Positions 7,993 through 16,981 are shown, numbered from the stretch's first letter. The stretch: DNA of 64,000 bases from Salinibacterium amurskyense (GCF_002797685.1 NZ_PGFH01000001.1:1736001-1800000); one strand, 5' to 3'. Numbers and translations: made by a program. The notes: a model not told the origin generated them from the sequence alone.

Positions 7993-9069
7993 ATGGCAGA
8001 CGACCACGGCGACACCGCCGGCAGCACGGCTGCGGGTAAGGACGTCGAGAAGCACGGCGCTCCTGCACACAGTGCAGGCACCGCCGTCGTCGCAACTGAT
8101 GAGGTGCCCAACCCCGGGTTCCTCCCGCATCGCCCCCGCGTAACGGACCTCGACCCCAAGGTCGACAAGCAGCAAGAGCGTCGAGTATCGATGCTGTTCG
8201 TGCTGTCGATCGTGGGCAGCGTGCTCGCAGTAGTCGCCTACTTTGCGTTCCCGATCGAGCCCGGCAACATGCAGTCGGTTCGCAACAACACTCTCTTCCT
8301 CGGCTTGGGAATCACCCTGGGCCTTCTAGGAATCGGTGTTGGCGCCGTTCACTGGTCCAAGGCGCTCATGCAGGGTCACGACCTCGTCGAGCAGCGCCAC
8401 GGAACACGAGGCAGCGAAGAAACTCGCGCTAAGGCGATCGAAGTGTTCACGCTGGGCAACAAGGACTCCGGCTTCGGTCGTCGTACGCTCTTGCGCAACA
8501 CCCTCATCGGTGCTCTCGTAGTAACGCCTCTTCCCGCCATCGTTCTTTTCCGCGACTTGGCACCCGCTGAGGACCCCGTAGGGCTGCTCAAGCACACCTA
8601 CTGGGAAAAGGGCATGCGCTTGACGCGCGACCCCAGCGGAACCCCCATCAAGGCATCTGATCTCACGATCGGTTCTGCTTTCCAGGTCATTCCCGAAGGA
8701 CTCAACGACTCCGAGCACCGAATCGAAGAGAAAGCTAAAGCTGCTGTTCTCCTCGTTCGCTTGAAGCCAGAAGACCTGCAGGTTTCCGAGGGACGCGAAG
8801 ATTGGAACTACGACGGAATCGTCGCTTACTCCAAGATTTGCACCCACGTCGGATGCCCCGTTGCACTGTACGAACAGCAGACGCACCACTTGCTGTGCCC
8901 GTGCCACCAATCACAGTTCGACATCAAGCGCGAAGCAGCCGTAATCTTCGGCCCAGCAAAGCGTCCACTTCCGCAACTGCCGATCACGGTCGACTCAGAG
9001 GGCTACCTCATCGCTAAGAGCGACTTTGAAGAGCCCGTCGGTCCAAGCTTCTGGGAGCGCCAGCTATGA
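7993..9069 (+). CDS. qcrA: Rieske iron-sulfur subunit of the bcc complex
   Basis: A 358-residue protein with three predicted membrane segments at about residues 72-90, 99-117 and 175-195, which is typical of actinobacterial QcrA. The C-terminal Rieske domain has CTHVGC (C283, H285, C288) and CPCHQS (C302, C304, H305); one Cys and one His of each motif bind the 2Fe-2S cluster, and the other Cys pair forms the disulfide. The first 60 residues are acidic and low complexity. The ATG at 7993 is the start; its stop overlaps the qcrB start by 4 bases (ATGA), indicating translational coupling. It transfers electrons from menaquinol to QcrC. Confidence 0.95.
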   Translation: MADDHGDTAGSTAAGKDVEKHGAPAHSAGTAVVATDEVPNPGFLPHRPRVTDLDPKVDKQQERRVSMLFVLSIVGSVLAVVAYFAFPIEPGNMQSVRNNTLFLGLGITLGLLGIGVGAVHWSKALMQGHDLVEQRHGTRGSEETRAKAIEVFTLGNKDSGFGRRTLLRNTLIGALVVTPLPAIVLFRDLAPAEDPVGLLKHTYWEKGMRLTRDPSGTPIKASDLTIGSAFQVIPEGLNDSEHRIEEKAKAAVLLVRLKPEDLQVSEGREDWNYDGIVAYSKICTHVGCPVALYEQQTHHLLCPCHQSQFDIKREAAVIFGPAKRPLPQLPITVDSEGYLIAKSDFEEPVGPSFWERQL

Positions 9070-10682
9070 CAACCACCCCCACCCAGGACGCACAGCCCAA
9101 GACGCGCGGACAGCGTTTCACGGGAGCTGCAGCGAACTACATTGACGAGCGCACCAGCATTTCTGGCCTCGTCAAAGAGGTAGGTCGCAAGATCTTCCCC
9201 GACCACTGGTCCTTCATGCTCGGTGAAGTAGCTCTCTATAGCTTCATCGTCATCCTGCTCTCGGGAACGTTCTTGACGTTCTTCTTCGAGGCGTCGATGG
9301 TTGAAGTTCACTACGAGGGTTCCTACGCACCGCTCAAGGGAATCGAGATGTCGGCGGCTATGGCTTCCACGCTCGATATTTCCTTCGACATCCGCGGTGG
9401 CCTCTTGATGCGCCAGGTTCACCACTGGGCAGCACTGCTGTTCGTGGCTTCCATCGGGTTGCACATGCTCCGCGTGTACTTCACGGGAGCATTCCGCAAG
9501 CCGCGTGAGATCAACTGGTTCATCGGTTTCGTTCTCTTCGTTCTCGCAATGGCTGAGGGCTTCACCGGCTACTCGCTTCCCGATGACCTGCTTTCCGGTA
9601 ACGGTCTGCGCATCATCGACGGAATGGTCAAGGGAATCCCCGTCATCGGAACGTGGATCTCCTACCTCCTGTTCGGTGGCGAGTTCCCCGGAATCGACAT
9701 CGTGAGCCGTCTGTACATCCTGCACATCATGTTGCTGCCGGCGATCATCATCGCTGCAATCGGTATTCATATGCTGCTGCTCGTGATCAACAAGCACACG
9801 CAGTTCGCTGGCCCCGGTCGCACCAACGACAACGTCGTAGGCTCCCCCGTCATGCCTGGCTTCGCAGCCAAGGCCGGTGGATTCTTCTTCATCGTCTTCG
9901 GTGTGATCACGCTGATTGCGTCGACGTTCTCGATCAACCCTGTCTGGGTCTACGGACCGTACGACCCCTCGCCTGTTTCTGCAGGTACTCAGCCTGACTG
10001 GTACATCGGGTTCGCCGACGGCGCCCTCCGACTCGTGCCGCCAGGGTGGGAAACCGAGTGGTTCGGCTTCACGTGGTCATTCAACATCATCGCTCCACTG
10101 GTGATCTTGGGTCTCTTCATCGCGATCGTCGCCTTCTACCCCTTCATTGAGGCGTGGATCACCGGCGACAAGCGTGAACACCACATTGCTGACCGCCCCC
10201 GTAACGCTCCGACCCGTACCGCTATCGGTGCAGCTGGCGTCACGTTCTACGCAGTTCTGTGGGCCGCCGCAAGCTCGGACTTGATAGCGACGCACTTCAA
10301 GCTATCGATCGAGGGCGTTATTCACTCTTGCCAGGCTCTGCTCATCTTCGGACCGATCATCGCGTACTTCATCACGAAGCGCGTCTGCCTCGGCCTGCAG
10401 AAGAAGGACCGCGAGATTGCTCTCCACGGCTACGAGTCAGGACGCATCGTTCGCCTGCCACACGGTGAGTACATCGAAGTTCACGAGCAGCTCTCCGAGT
10501 ACGAGCGCTGGAAGCTCGTCAGCTACACGGACTACAAGCCGCTGATGATTCGCCCCAACGATCAGGGTCGTATCACCTTCGGACAGCGTCTGCGTGCTTC
10601 GGCTTCGCGTTGGTTCTTCGAAGACCGCATCGCTCCCGTTTCGCAACAGGAGATCGAGCAGTCCAAGGACGAGCACCACTAA
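9066..10682 (+). CDS. qcrB: Cytochrome b subunit of the bcc complex
   Basis: A 538-residue cytochrome b with eight or nine hydrophobic helices. Two histidine pairs for hemes bL and bH are in the VHHWAALLFVASIGLHMLRV helix and in the LYILHIMLLPAIIIAAIGIHMLLLV helix (window position about 9715-9785). The quinol-site loop contains a PDWYIGFADGALR stretch. The C-terminal 120 residues form the long cytoplasmic extension typical of actinobacterial QcrB, which is the target family of the drug telacebec in mycobacteria. It ends the ctaE-qcrCAB operon and is followed by a strong inverted repeat. Confidence 0.95.
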   Translation: MTTTPTQDAQPKTRGQRFTGAAANYIDERTSISGLVKEVGRKIFPDHWSFMLGEVALYSFIVILLSGTFLTFFFEASMVEVHYEGSYAPLKGIEMSAAMASTLDISFDIRGGLLMRQVHHWAALLFVASIGLHMLRVYFTGAFRKPREINWFIGFVLFVLAMAEGFTGYSLPDDLLSGNGLRIIDGMVKGIPVIGTWISYLLFGGEFPGIDIVSRLYILHIMLLPAIIIAAIGIHMLLLVINKHTQFAGPGRTNDNVVGSPVMPGFAAKAGGFFFIVFGVITLIASTFSINPVWVYGPYDPSPVSAGTQPDWYIGFADGALRLVPPGWETEWFGFTWSFNIIAPLVILGLFIAIVAFYPFIEAWITGDKREHHIADRPRNAPTRTAIGAAGVTFYAVLWAAASSDLIATHFKLSIEGVIHSCQALLIFGPIIAYFITKRVCLGLQKKDREIALHGYESGRIVRLPHGEYIEVHEQLSEYERWKLVSYTDYKPLMIRPNDQGRITFGQRLRASASRWFFEDRIAPVSQQEIEQSKDEHH

Positions 10683-10702
10683 GGCTGCTCCCCCGTTCTA
10701 AC

Positions 10703-10745
10703 CCGTGTGGGCCTCACCGAATTTCTTTCGGTGAGGCCCACACGG
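10703..10745 (+). terminator. Strong inverted-repeat terminator of the ctaE-qcrCAB operon
   Basis: CCGTGTGGGCCTCACCGA (10703-10720) pairs perfectly with 10728-10745, an 18-bp stem closed by a 7-base loop. No long T-run follows, as is common for actinobacterial terminators. Confidence 0.8.
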
Positions 10746-11100
10746 CGTTAACGGGATGATCGACGGCGAATCTAGCGGCCGCGGCAAACTTAAGGTGGCC
10801 CTATGCGGAACCTGCGATCACAGCACCGTGGGGCGCCTCTCAAACGGAACCAGCGGTCCTGCGAACCCCACACCGCAGTTCATATTGCGAACACGAAGAC
10901 CACGCGGCCCCGGACGGCCGCTTTCGCCGACTACCCTCTCACCTCAATACTCCAGCAAGAGTCCCCGTGGAGCCTCATCTGCACGACGCGCACGTTTGTC
11001 GGCTGCGCGAGAACAAGCGCTGCGGAACGAAGAACCCCCGGCTCAACCACCTTCGCGCACCCCAGGGCGTCGACTGGTCTACCCCGCTGGTTCCGGGTGG

Positions 11101-11187
11101 TCCCGGCTGCCCGACTATCCCGGACTGCCCGACTATCCCGGACTGCCCGGCTATCCCAAGCTCCCGGCTACACCAGACTTCCGGCAG
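11101..11187. repeat. Degenerate 17/18-bp tandem repeat, about five units
   Basis: Units follow TCCCGGACTGCCCGACTA. Unit 1 (11101-11117) lacks one base, units 2 (11118-11135) and 3 (11136-11153) are 18 bases and differ at one position, unit 4 (11154-11170) is 17 bases, and unit 5 (11171-11187) is diverged. A further decayed unit may follow from 11188. In one forward frame it reads as repeated Pro-Asp-Tyr-Pro-Gly-Leu, but the unit lengths of 17 shift the frame. Confidence 0.8.
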
Positions 11188-11427
11188 TCCCGTGCTTCCG
11201 AAGCTTCGCTGGATAACGCAGGCTTCCTAGACTTCCAGAGCAGCGCAGGCCGCCCGAGCTGCCCAGACCTGAGCCGATCTCTCCTGCAGCCGCTAGAGCG
11301 CCAAACGGGGCCGACTCTCACGCCGAGTTCGCGTTCTCACTGAGAACGGGCGCGAGCGTAACGCACTAAGAACCCCGCGACTCCTGTGGGAGCGCATGAA
11401 CAGTCTCGCTCAGGCGGCGAGCACAGA

Positions 11428-11517
11428 GAACCTCGTGGAGGTTCACAACGACTGCTGACGTCGCTCAGCAACCCGAGTTGGTCCCGCGTCGGGACGGTCA
11501 CGTCACGGGTTAACCCG
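11428..11517. other. Run of three short inverted repeats
   Basis: GAACCTC-GTG-GAGGTTC (11428-11444), GTCCCG-CGT-CGGGAC (11481-11495) and the palindrome CGGGTTAACCCG (11506-11517) follow one another in 90 bases. They could be the terminator zone of the GNAT operon, part of a structured RNA, or chance in GC-rich DNA. None is followed by a T-run on either strand. Confidence 0.45.
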
Positions 11518-11643
11518 CGGCCTTATGGCGTGCAGATCTCCCGGGGCGATAGCAGAGGCGCAAACGGAGAATCCCGTCGCACACGGCCCAGAGACTGTCC
11601 TCAGTCGCGAAGCACGCAACGCGAACCGCGAAAATTAGAGTGG

Positions 11644-12105
11644 TTAGTCGAAGACGCGCTTCAAGAAGTCGGCGGTCGACATGTAGCCGATGCGCTCAAA
11701 GAAGTCTGCAGAACCACGGCTGGGAACGGTGAGCTGACGCACTCCCCGCTCGAGGCAGACGGCCTCCACCGCTTCAACGAGCCGAGTGCCGATACCGGTG
11801 CTTTGGACACTGCTATCCACTACCAGCTCTTGAAGTTGAGCTGAGCTGCCGTTGGTGTGGAGCAAGTGTGCGATTGTCGCAAAGGCGTAGCCGACAACCG
11901 CGCCAGCCGGCTGCGCTGCAACGAGCATGAGGGTGGTCGCCCGATCGTCGACCGCATGAGCGAAAGCAGAATCGAACGCTGCGCGATCCGGAGCGTACTC
12001 GGTACCCAGCTGCTTGAGCAGCTCGAATACCGAGGACGCGTCCTGAACAGTCGCGGGGCGAATCTGCGTCGCGTTAGTGAGCGAAGTATCCGCGGTAGTA
12101 CTCAT
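11644..12105 (-). CDS. GNAT family N-acetyltransferase
   Basis: A 153-residue single-domain acetyltransferase of the GNAT fold. IRPATVQDASSVFELLKQLG is the usual first strand and helix. The acetyl-CoA region is LQELVVDSSVQSTGIGTRLVEAVEAVCLERG, with the Q/R-x-x-G-x-G/A loop read here as QSTGIG. SRGSADFFERIGY near the C-terminus matches the family's last helix. The substrate cannot be told. The ATG at 12105 lies 32 bases inside the end of ctaF, so translation is probably coupled and the gene is the last of the ctaC-ctaD-ctaF transcript. A link to oxidase assembly is unproven. Confidence 0.85.
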   Translation of the reverse strand: MSTTADTSLTNATQIRPATVQDASSVFELLKQLGTEYAPDRAAFDSAFAHAVDDRATTLMLVAAQPAGAVVGYAFATIAHLLHTNGSSAQLQELVVDSSVQSTGIGTRLVEAVEAVCLERGVRQLTVPSRGSADFFERIGYMSTADFLKRVFD

Positions 12106-12496
12106 ACGTCCACCCTACGAGGCTAACGACGAGAATTCCTCCGCCGATGAATGCAATCCATGGTCCGATCGCTACGCCCAAGAATACGAGCGAAGCAGCA
12201 CCAGCGAGAACGATGGGCCACCAGCTCCAGGGGCTGAAGTGCCCCTGCTCGGCGTCGCCGTCTTCAATGTCGGCATCCAGGCGGTCTTCCGCCAGCTCAG
12301 CGCCCTGTGCCTTGTGAACCTTGTCGAGGTAGAAGGCAATCAGAGCCCAGAGCATTCCGCTCAGGAGAAGCGTGACGGTACCGACCCACTCGACCTGCTG
12401 ATGAGCAGCATCGAGGAGCGACCATGCGGTGTACAGGCCGGCCAAGATGAAGAAGAAGACCGTGAGAATCCAATAGAGCTTGACGTTTGCATTCAT
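12074..12496 (-). CDS. ctaF: Cytochrome c oxidase subunit IV (actinobacterial)
   Basis: A 140-residue membrane protein matching the actinobacterial cytochrome oxidase subunit 4 family. It has two N-terminal helices (about residues 7-25 and 39-57), an acidic cytoplasmic loop (EDRLDADIEDGDAEQGHF), the conserved SPWSWWPIVLAGAASLVFLG helix and a final helix ending in GWTYEYYRGYFAH. It starts 3 bases after the ctaD stop. Its role is structural in the aa3 oxidase. Its position directly after ctaD supports the call. Confidence 0.93.
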   Translation of the reverse strand: MNANVKLYWILTVFFFILAGLYTAWSLLDAAHQQVEWVGTVTLLLSGMLWALIAFYLDKVHKAQGAELAEDRLDADIEDGDAEQGHFSPWSWWPIVLAGAASLVFLGVAIGPWIAFIGGGILVVSLVGWTYEYYRGYFAH

Positions 12497-12499
12497 CGG

Positions 12500-14179
12500 T
12501 TACTTCACCTTCTCATCTGCGAGGTCGTAGACGGGAGCTTCAGGAGCATCCTTGCCTGGACCAATACCAACCGGGATTCCCGCTTCGGGGTGGTTCAAGT
12601 CGAATGCTGGGGACTCTGAACGGATCCGAGGGATAGACGTGAAGTTGTGACGAGGCGGAGGGCAGCTCGTTGCCCACTCGAGTGAACGTCCGTAGCCCCA
12701 CGGGTCATTGACCGTGACCTTGGGCGCCTTGCGGGCCGTCACGTAGACGTTGTAGAGGAACGGGATCATCGAGATCGCGAGAACAAATGCACCGATCGTC
12801 GAGACCTGGTTCATCCACGTCACGCCATCTTCTTCAAGATAGGTGCGGTAACGACGCGGCAGCGCGACGACGCCAGCCCAGTGCTGGATGAGGAACGTCA
12901 TGTGGAAGCCGATGAACAGCAACCAGAAGTGGATCTTTCCCAAGCTCTCGTTGAGCATCTTGCCGGTCCACTTGGGCCACCAGAAGTAGAACCCGCTGAA
13001 CATTGCGAATACAACGGTTCCGAAGACTACGTAGTGGAAGTGAGCTACGACGAAGTACGTGTCAGACACGTGGAAGTCGAGCGGCGGGCTAGCCAGGATG
13101 ACACCCGTGAGTCCACCGAAGGTGAAGGTCACGAGGAATCCGATAGCCCACAACATGGGAGTTTCGAAGGTGATCGAACCGCGCCACATTGTGCCGATCC
13201 AGTTGAAGATCTTCACACCCGTTGGCACCGCGATGAGCATTGTCATGAGCGAGAAGAACGGGAGAAGAACAGAACCGGTGACGTACATGTGGTGAGCCCA
13301 CACCGTGACCGACAGCGCAGCAATCGAGATTGTCGCGTAGATGAGGGTGCTGTAACCGAAGATCGGCTTGCGACTGAAGACCGGGAATACTTCAGAGACG
13401 ATTCCGAAGAACGGAAGCGCGATGATGTACACCTCGGGGTGCCCGAAGAACCAGAAGAGATGCTGCCAGAGCAGAACCCCACCATTTGCCGGGTCATAGA
13501 TATGACCGTCGAATACGCGATCCATGCCGAGGCCAAACATCGCTGCGGCCAGAACGGGGAACGCCATGAGGATCAGCAGCGACGTCACGAGGGTGTTCCA
13601 CGTGAAGATCGGCATGCGGAACATGGTCATACCCGGAGCACGCATCGTAATGATCGTGGTAATGAAGTTGACTCCACCAAGAATGGTTCCGAAACCACTC
13701 ATCGCGAGGCCGAAGACCCAGAGGTTTCCACCGATTCCAGGCGAGAACGTGGTGCTCGACAGCGGTGCGTACGCGAACCAACCGAAGGATGCCGCACCCT
13801 GAGGGGTAAGGAATCCAGCGACGGCGATCAGCGAACCGAAGCTGTATAGCCAGTAGGCGAAAGCATTAAGACGCGGGAAGGCGACATCGGGAGCACCGAT
13901 CTGAAGCGGCATCAGCACGTTCGCGAAGCCGGCAAACAGTGGCGTAGCGAACATCAACAGCATGATCGTGCCGTGCATCGTGAACAACTGGTTGTACTGC
14001 TCACCAGTTGCCACGATCGAGAGACCCGGCTCAAAGAGCTGAGCACGGATGACCAGCGCCATTACACCGCCGAGAAGGAAGTAGAAGAATGACGTGATCA
14101 GGTACATGTACCCAATAGTTTTGTGGTCCGTCGAGGTGATCCAGTTCACCATGACGTTGCCCTTACGTTCGACGCTCAT
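12500..14179 (-). CDS. ctaD: Cytochrome c oxidase subunit I
   Basis: A 559-residue heme-copper oxidase catalytic subunit with twelve predicted helices. It shows [32 protein letters not shown] (first CuB histidine, cross-linked Tyr, and the Glu region of the proton path), WAHHMYVTG (the other two CuB histidines), and [23 protein letters not shown] with the heme a and a3 ligands. It reduces oxygen to water and pumps protons. It is the second gene of the ctaC-ctaD-ctaF operon, 5 bases after ctaC. In M. tuberculosis ctaD lies elsewhere, while here it is with its partners, as in many Micrococcales. Confidence 0.97.
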   Translation of the reverse strand: MSVERKGNVMVNWITSTDHKTIGYMYLITSFFYFLLGGVMALVIRAQLFEPGLSIVATGEQYNQLFTMHGTIMLLMFATPLFAGFANVLMPLQIGAPDVAFPRLNAFAYWLYSFGSLIAVAGFLTPQGAASFGWFAYAPLSSTTFSPGIGGNLWVFGLAMSGFGTILGGVNFITTIITMRAPGMTMFRMPIFTWNTLVTSLLILMAFPVLAAAMFGLGMDRVFDGHIYDPANGGVLLWQHLFWFFGHPEVYIIALPFFGIVSEVFPVFSRKPIFGYSTLIYATISIAALSVTVWAHHMYVTGSVLLPFFSLMTMLIAVPTGVKIFNWIGTMWRGSITFETPMLWAIGFLVTFTFGGLTGVILASPPLDFHVSDTYFVVAHFHYVVFGTVVFAMFSGFYFWWPKWTGKMLNESLGKIHFWLLFIGFHMTFLIQHWAGVVALPRRYRTYLEEDGVTWMNQVSTIGAFVLAISMIPFLYNVYVTARKAPKVTVNDPWGYGRSLEWATSCPPPRHNFTSIPRIRSESPAFDLNHPEAGIPVGIGPGKDAPEAPVYDLADEKVK

Positions 14180-14184
14180 GAGCC

Positions 14185-15042
14185 CTATTCCTCGTCGCTG
14201 CTGCCGTTGCCGGGCAAGTTCTGGTTGACGTTGTATTCGAGTCCGATTTGACCCTCGAAGCCTGCGTCGCGCTGGCCCTCGATGTAGTCGTCGTACTCAG
14301 CCTGAGACACAACCTTGACGGTGAAGAGCATGAGCGAGTGGTACTCACCGCACAGCTCCGCGCACTTGCCCTGGTACGTGCCTTCCTTAGTGGGGATGAA
14401 GTACATGTAGTTGCTCTTGCCGGGGATCATGTCCTTCTTGTAAAGGAAGTCCACCACCCAGAAGGAGTGAATAACGTCGCGAGACTCAATCTTGATCTCG
14501 ACCTTCTTGTCAACGGGAAGCACCAGCTGAGGAAGGTTGTCGACGTCGACAGTGCCGTCGGGGTTGAAGTCTGCCTGAACACCCGCGCTGTAGACGTTGT
14601 CGTCAACGTAGTTGAAGTCCCAAGCCCAACGCTTGCCGATGACCTCGATAGTCACGTCGGGGTTGACCTCGACCTGCTCGATGGCAGCCTGGTCACGCGC
14701 GGTGAACGCGAAGAAACCGATGACAAGGATCAGAGGCACGATCGTGTAGAACACTTCGATCGGCATGTTGTAGCGGAGCTGAACGGGTAGCCCGGTCTGT
14801 CCACGGCGACGGCGGTAAACAACCGCGGCCCAGATAATGAGGCCCCACGTGATGACACCCACCACAAGCAAAACGATCCACGATGTTACCCACAGCCCGA
14901 TGATGCGGCTTGTGTGGTTAGTGGTTTCGGGATCTCCCGGGAGCCAGCCCTGCAACTGCTCTTGAGTACAGCCGGTCAGCACCAGCATCGTAACCAGAGC
15001 GAGTGGGATCGCTGCCCATCGAATTCGGCGGTTAGAGCGCAC
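14185..15042 (-). CDS. ctaC: Cytochrome c oxidase subunit II
   Basis: A 285-residue subunit II. A GTG at 15063 is also possible, but the GTG at 15042 follows GAGAGG by 6 bases and gives a lipoprotein signal (basic start, hydrophobic core, lipobox LTGC). Two transmembrane helices follow (about residues 45-68 and 89-110), then a cupredoxin domain. The CuA site is [12 protein letters not shown] near residues 225-236 with the partner His upstream in the [12 protein letters not shown] region. It accepts electrons from QcrC. It heads the ctaCDF-GNAT operon. Confidence 0.94.
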   Translation of the reverse strand: MRSNRRIRWAAIPLALVTMLVLTGCTQEQLQGWLPGDPETTNHTSRIIGLWVTSWIVLLVVGVITWGLIIWAAVVYRRRRGQTGLPVQLRYNMPIEVFYTIVPLILVIGFFAFTARDQAAIEQVEVNPDVTIEVIGKRWAWDFNYVDDNVYSAGVQADFNPDGTVDVDNLPQLVLPVDKKVEIKIESRDVIHSFWVVDFLYKKDMIPGKSNYMYFIPTKEGTYQGKCAELCGEYHSLMLFTVKVVSQAEYDDYIEGQRDAGFEGQIGLEYNVNQNLPGNGSSDEE

Positions 15043-15100
15043 CTGTGACCTCTCGAAGAACACGGACTAATACCTTTCCAGTGTATATGCAGCGAGAGGG

Positions 15101-15113
15101 GGTAATGATTACC
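15101..15113 (-). promoter_or_regulatory. Palindrome upstream of ctaC, possible operator
   Basis: GGTAATGATTACC is a perfect 6+1+6 palindrome, about 60 bases before the ctaC start. A TATACA-like -10 candidate lies between it and the gene on the minus strand. No regulator is assigned. Confidence 0.3.
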
Positions 15114-15130
15114 GCCTCGCCCCGCACAAG

Positions 15131-15163
15131 CGAAAAGGTGCACCAAATCGGCGCACCTTCTCG
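15131..15163 (-). terminator. Terminator after erpA
   Basis: An 11-bp stem with one mismatch (15131-15141 with 15153-15163; core AAGGTGC/GCACCTT) has an 11-base loop and is followed on the minus strand by TTTTCG. It separates erpA from ctaC. Confidence 0.65.
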
Positions 15164-15179
15164 CAAAATTGCTATGAAA

Positions 15180-15536
15180 TTAGTGAAAACTGTCGCCGCA
15201 GGCGCAGCTGCCTTCGGCATTGGGGTTGTCGATAGTGAACCCCTGCTTCTCAATCGTGTCTTCGAAATCGATGCTGGCACCGTCGAGGTACGGAACGCTC
15301 ATTTTGTCGACGACAACCTCGACACCGTCGCCGAAGTCTCGGCTGACGTCTCCGTCGAGGAAGCGCTCGTCGAAGTAGAGCTGATAGATGAGCCCTGAGC
15401 ATCCGCCCGGCTGAACGGCCAAACGAAGACGCAAGTCATCGCGGCCCTCTTGCGACATGAGGCTACGCACCTTGTTCGAGGCAGCCTCGGTCAGCGCAAC
15501 ACCGTGGGTGTCAGTTTCAACAGCGGAATCAGTCAT
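15180..15536 (-). CDS. erpA: Iron-sulfur cluster insertion protein, A-type carrier
   Basis: A 118-residue A-type carrier of the HesB/IscA/ErpA family. The three cluster-binding cysteines are in place: C46 in QPGGCSGLIYQ, and C111 and C113 in the C-terminal GSCACGDSF. It delivers Fe-S clusters to target enzymes; the Rieske protein encoded nearby is a plausible client but this is not shown. It lies 9 bases after the M20 peptidase gene on the same strand and is followed by a terminator before ctaC. In M. tuberculosis the homologous Rv2204c also lies close to ctaC. Confidence 0.92.
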   Translation of the reverse strand: MTDSAVETDTHGVALTEAASNKVRSLMSQEGRDDLRLRLAVQPGGCSGLIYQLYFDERFLDGDVSRDFGDGVEVVVDKMSVPYLDGASIDFEDTIEKQGFTIDNPNAEGSCACGDSFH

Positions 15537-15545
15537 GACGTAATT

Positions 15546-16964
15546 CTACGCCCGCCGTTCCAACTTTGCGAGCAGCAACGCCTCCGTGAGGATGGCGCGC
15601 TTGAAAACCCCGAGGTGGAGCGACTCGTTCGGGCTGTGAGCACGCGACTCTGGGTCTTCAACCCCGGTGACGAGAATTTGCGCCTCAGGAAAAACTTCGA
15701 CGAGGTCCGAAATGAACGGGATTGACCCGCCGATCCCCGTCTCGAGAGGTTCGTTGCCCCAGGCCTCGTGCATTGCCGACTTGACGACTTCAACGGCCCA
15801 TCCACTCGTGTCAACCAAGAACGGGCTGCCCTTGTCGACATCGGAGATCTCGAGGTGGGCGCCAAAGGGTGCGTTTGCTTCGAGATGGTCGCGAAGCGCT
15901 ACGAATGCCTCCTCGGGATCTTGACCGGGTGCGATTCGGGCGCTCACCTTGACCGTCACGCTCGGCGTAAGAGTGTTGGATGCGTTCATCACGGTGGGCG
16001 CGTCGATGCCTGTCACCGTCACCGAGGGCTTGTCCCACAGCCTGCTCAACACGGTTCCATCACCAATCGACGAAACGCCATCGAGAAGTCCCGCTTCGTG
16101 GCGCAGCTTCTCTTCGCTGTACTCGGGGGTCTGCGATTCGCGACTAGTGAGTCCCTCCACCGCGACCGCGCCGTCTTCGCCATGAAGCGTCGCAAGCAGC
16201 TTGATCGCCGCGAGCATCGCATCCGGAACCGCTCCCCCGAACATGCCAGAGTGCGAGGCGTGCGCCAGAGTGGATACCTTGAGCTTGAACGTCACGTTAC
16301 CGCGCAGTCCAACTGTCAGCGACGGGGTATTGATATCCCAGTTGTCAGAGTCGGCAACCACGATAACGTCGGCCGCAAGCTTCTCGCGGTTCTCCGTAAT
16401 GAAGTTCGCGAACGAGCGAGAACCAAACTCTTCTTCGCCCTCGAAGAACGCTACGAGACCGAGATCAAAGTCGGTTCCGACCGTCTCCACAAAAGCGCGA
16501 ATCGCGGCGACGTGCGCCATGATTCCGGCCTTATCGTCAGCCGCACCACGGCCGTACAGGCGGTCGCCGCGCACTGTGGGCTCGAAGGGAGGCGAATCCC
16601 AGTCTTCATCGTGGCCAGGAGGCTGAACGTCGTGGTGGGCGTAGAGCAAGATCGTGGGCTTACCGTTCTTGGCCTTCCGCGTTGCCAAAACCGCGGGATG
16701 CCCCAGCTTGTCACCCTCGATCGGCGCTCGCGCAAGCTCGACGGTCTCGAAAATACCGATGCCCTCGATCAGCGCTTTGGCCGCTTCTGCGCTGCGCTTG
16801 ACTTGGTCTGCGTCGAAGCCATCCCACGATACTGAGGGAATGCGAACAAGAGCCCCGAGCTCGGCAACGGTGGCCGGCAGAGCCGCTTCCACGGCCTCGG
16901 TAAGGGGAACGAGCAGAGGATCGGGAGTCGTCGACGCTGACGTCGGCTGCGGCGTGTGAGTCAT
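15546..16964 (-). CDS. M20 family metallopeptidase (dipeptidase)
   Basis: A 472-residue zinc dipeptidase of the carnosinase-like M20 group. The frame extends to 17015, but the ATG at 16964 gives a compact N-terminus and lies 7 bases after a -10-like TAAGAT. Metal and catalytic residues are visible: HHDVQPPG (metal His and Asp), YGRGAADDKAG (bridging Asp), EGEEEFGS (catalytic and metal Glu), VADSDNW (metal Asp), and RAHSPNES near the end (metal His). The central dimerisation domain is intact. It probably releases amino acids from dipeptides in the cytoplasm. It is transcribed divergently from the DUF3043 gene and leads into erpA. Confidence 0.93.
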   Translation of the reverse strand: MTHTPQPTSASTTPDPLLVPLTEAVEAALPATVAELGALVRIPSVSWDGFDADQVKRSAEAAKALIEGIGIFETVELARAPIEGDKLGHPAVLATRKAKNGKPTILLYAHHDVQPPGHDEDWDSPPFEPTVRGDRLYGRGAADDKAGIMAHVAAIRAFVETVGTDFDLGLVAFFEGEEEFGSRSFANFITENREKLAADVIVVADSDNWDINTPSLTVGLRGNVTFKLKVSTLAHASHSGMFGGAVPDAMLAAIKLLATLHGEDGAVAVEGLTSRESQTPEYSEEKLRHEAGLLDGVSSIGDGTVLSRLWDKPSVTVTGIDAPTVMNASNTLTPSVTVKVSARIAPGQDPEEAFVALRDHLEANAPFGAHLEISDVDKGSPFLVDTSGWAVEVVKSAMHEAWGNEPLETGIGGSIPFISDLVEVFPEAQILVTGVEDPESRAHSPNESLHLGVFKRAILTEALLLAKLERRA

Positions 16965-16971
16965 ACGAGTA

Positions 16972-16981
16972 ATCTTAGATC
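16972..16981. promoter_or_regulatory. Overlapping divergent -10 candidates (TAAGAT on -, TAGATC on +)
   Basis: On the minus strand TAAGAT (16977 to 16972) is 7 bases before the M20 peptidase ATG, a leaderless arrangement. On the plus strand TAGATC (16976-16981) lies 21 bases before the DUF3043 GTG, which has its own AAGGAA ribosome-binding site. The two elements share bases 16976-16977. Confidence 0.35.

Larger units (their letters stand above)
10746..11643. other. Gene-poor region between qcrB and the GNAT gene
   Basis: Nearly 900 bases lie between the qcrB terminator and the end of the convergent ctaCDF-GNAT unit. Overlapping frames are open in all three forward phases (for example 10756-11343, 195 codons). 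None has a ribosome-binding site, family resemblance or the codon usage of neighbouring genes, and the predicted peptides are Arg/Pro/Ser rich in every phase, as GC-rich noncoding DNA gives. It holds a degenerate 17/18-bp tandem repeat (11101-11187) and three short hairpins (11428-11444, 11481-11495, 11506-11517). It may be gene debris, an unrecognised RNA, or a small lineage-specific gene. In mycobacteria the same slot holds Rv2197c and mmpS3, neither of which is recognisable here. Confidence 0.6.

Noticed and set aside
11101-11187. CRISPR-like repeats
   Set aside because: The repeats are 17-18 bases, directly abutting without spacers and degenerate. This is a minisatellite, and no cas genes are present.
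10756-11343. A 195-codon forward frame in the qcrB-GNAT gap
   Set aside because: It has no ribosome-binding site, unusual Arg/Pro/Ser composition and competing frames of similar length, and the internal repeat has units of 17 and 18 bases. I keep the region as unresolved rather than call a gene.
12881-13849. Long open frame opposite ctaD (322 codons)
   Set aside because: It is the complement of a clear heme-copper oxidase gene and its predicted peptide is charged and featureless.
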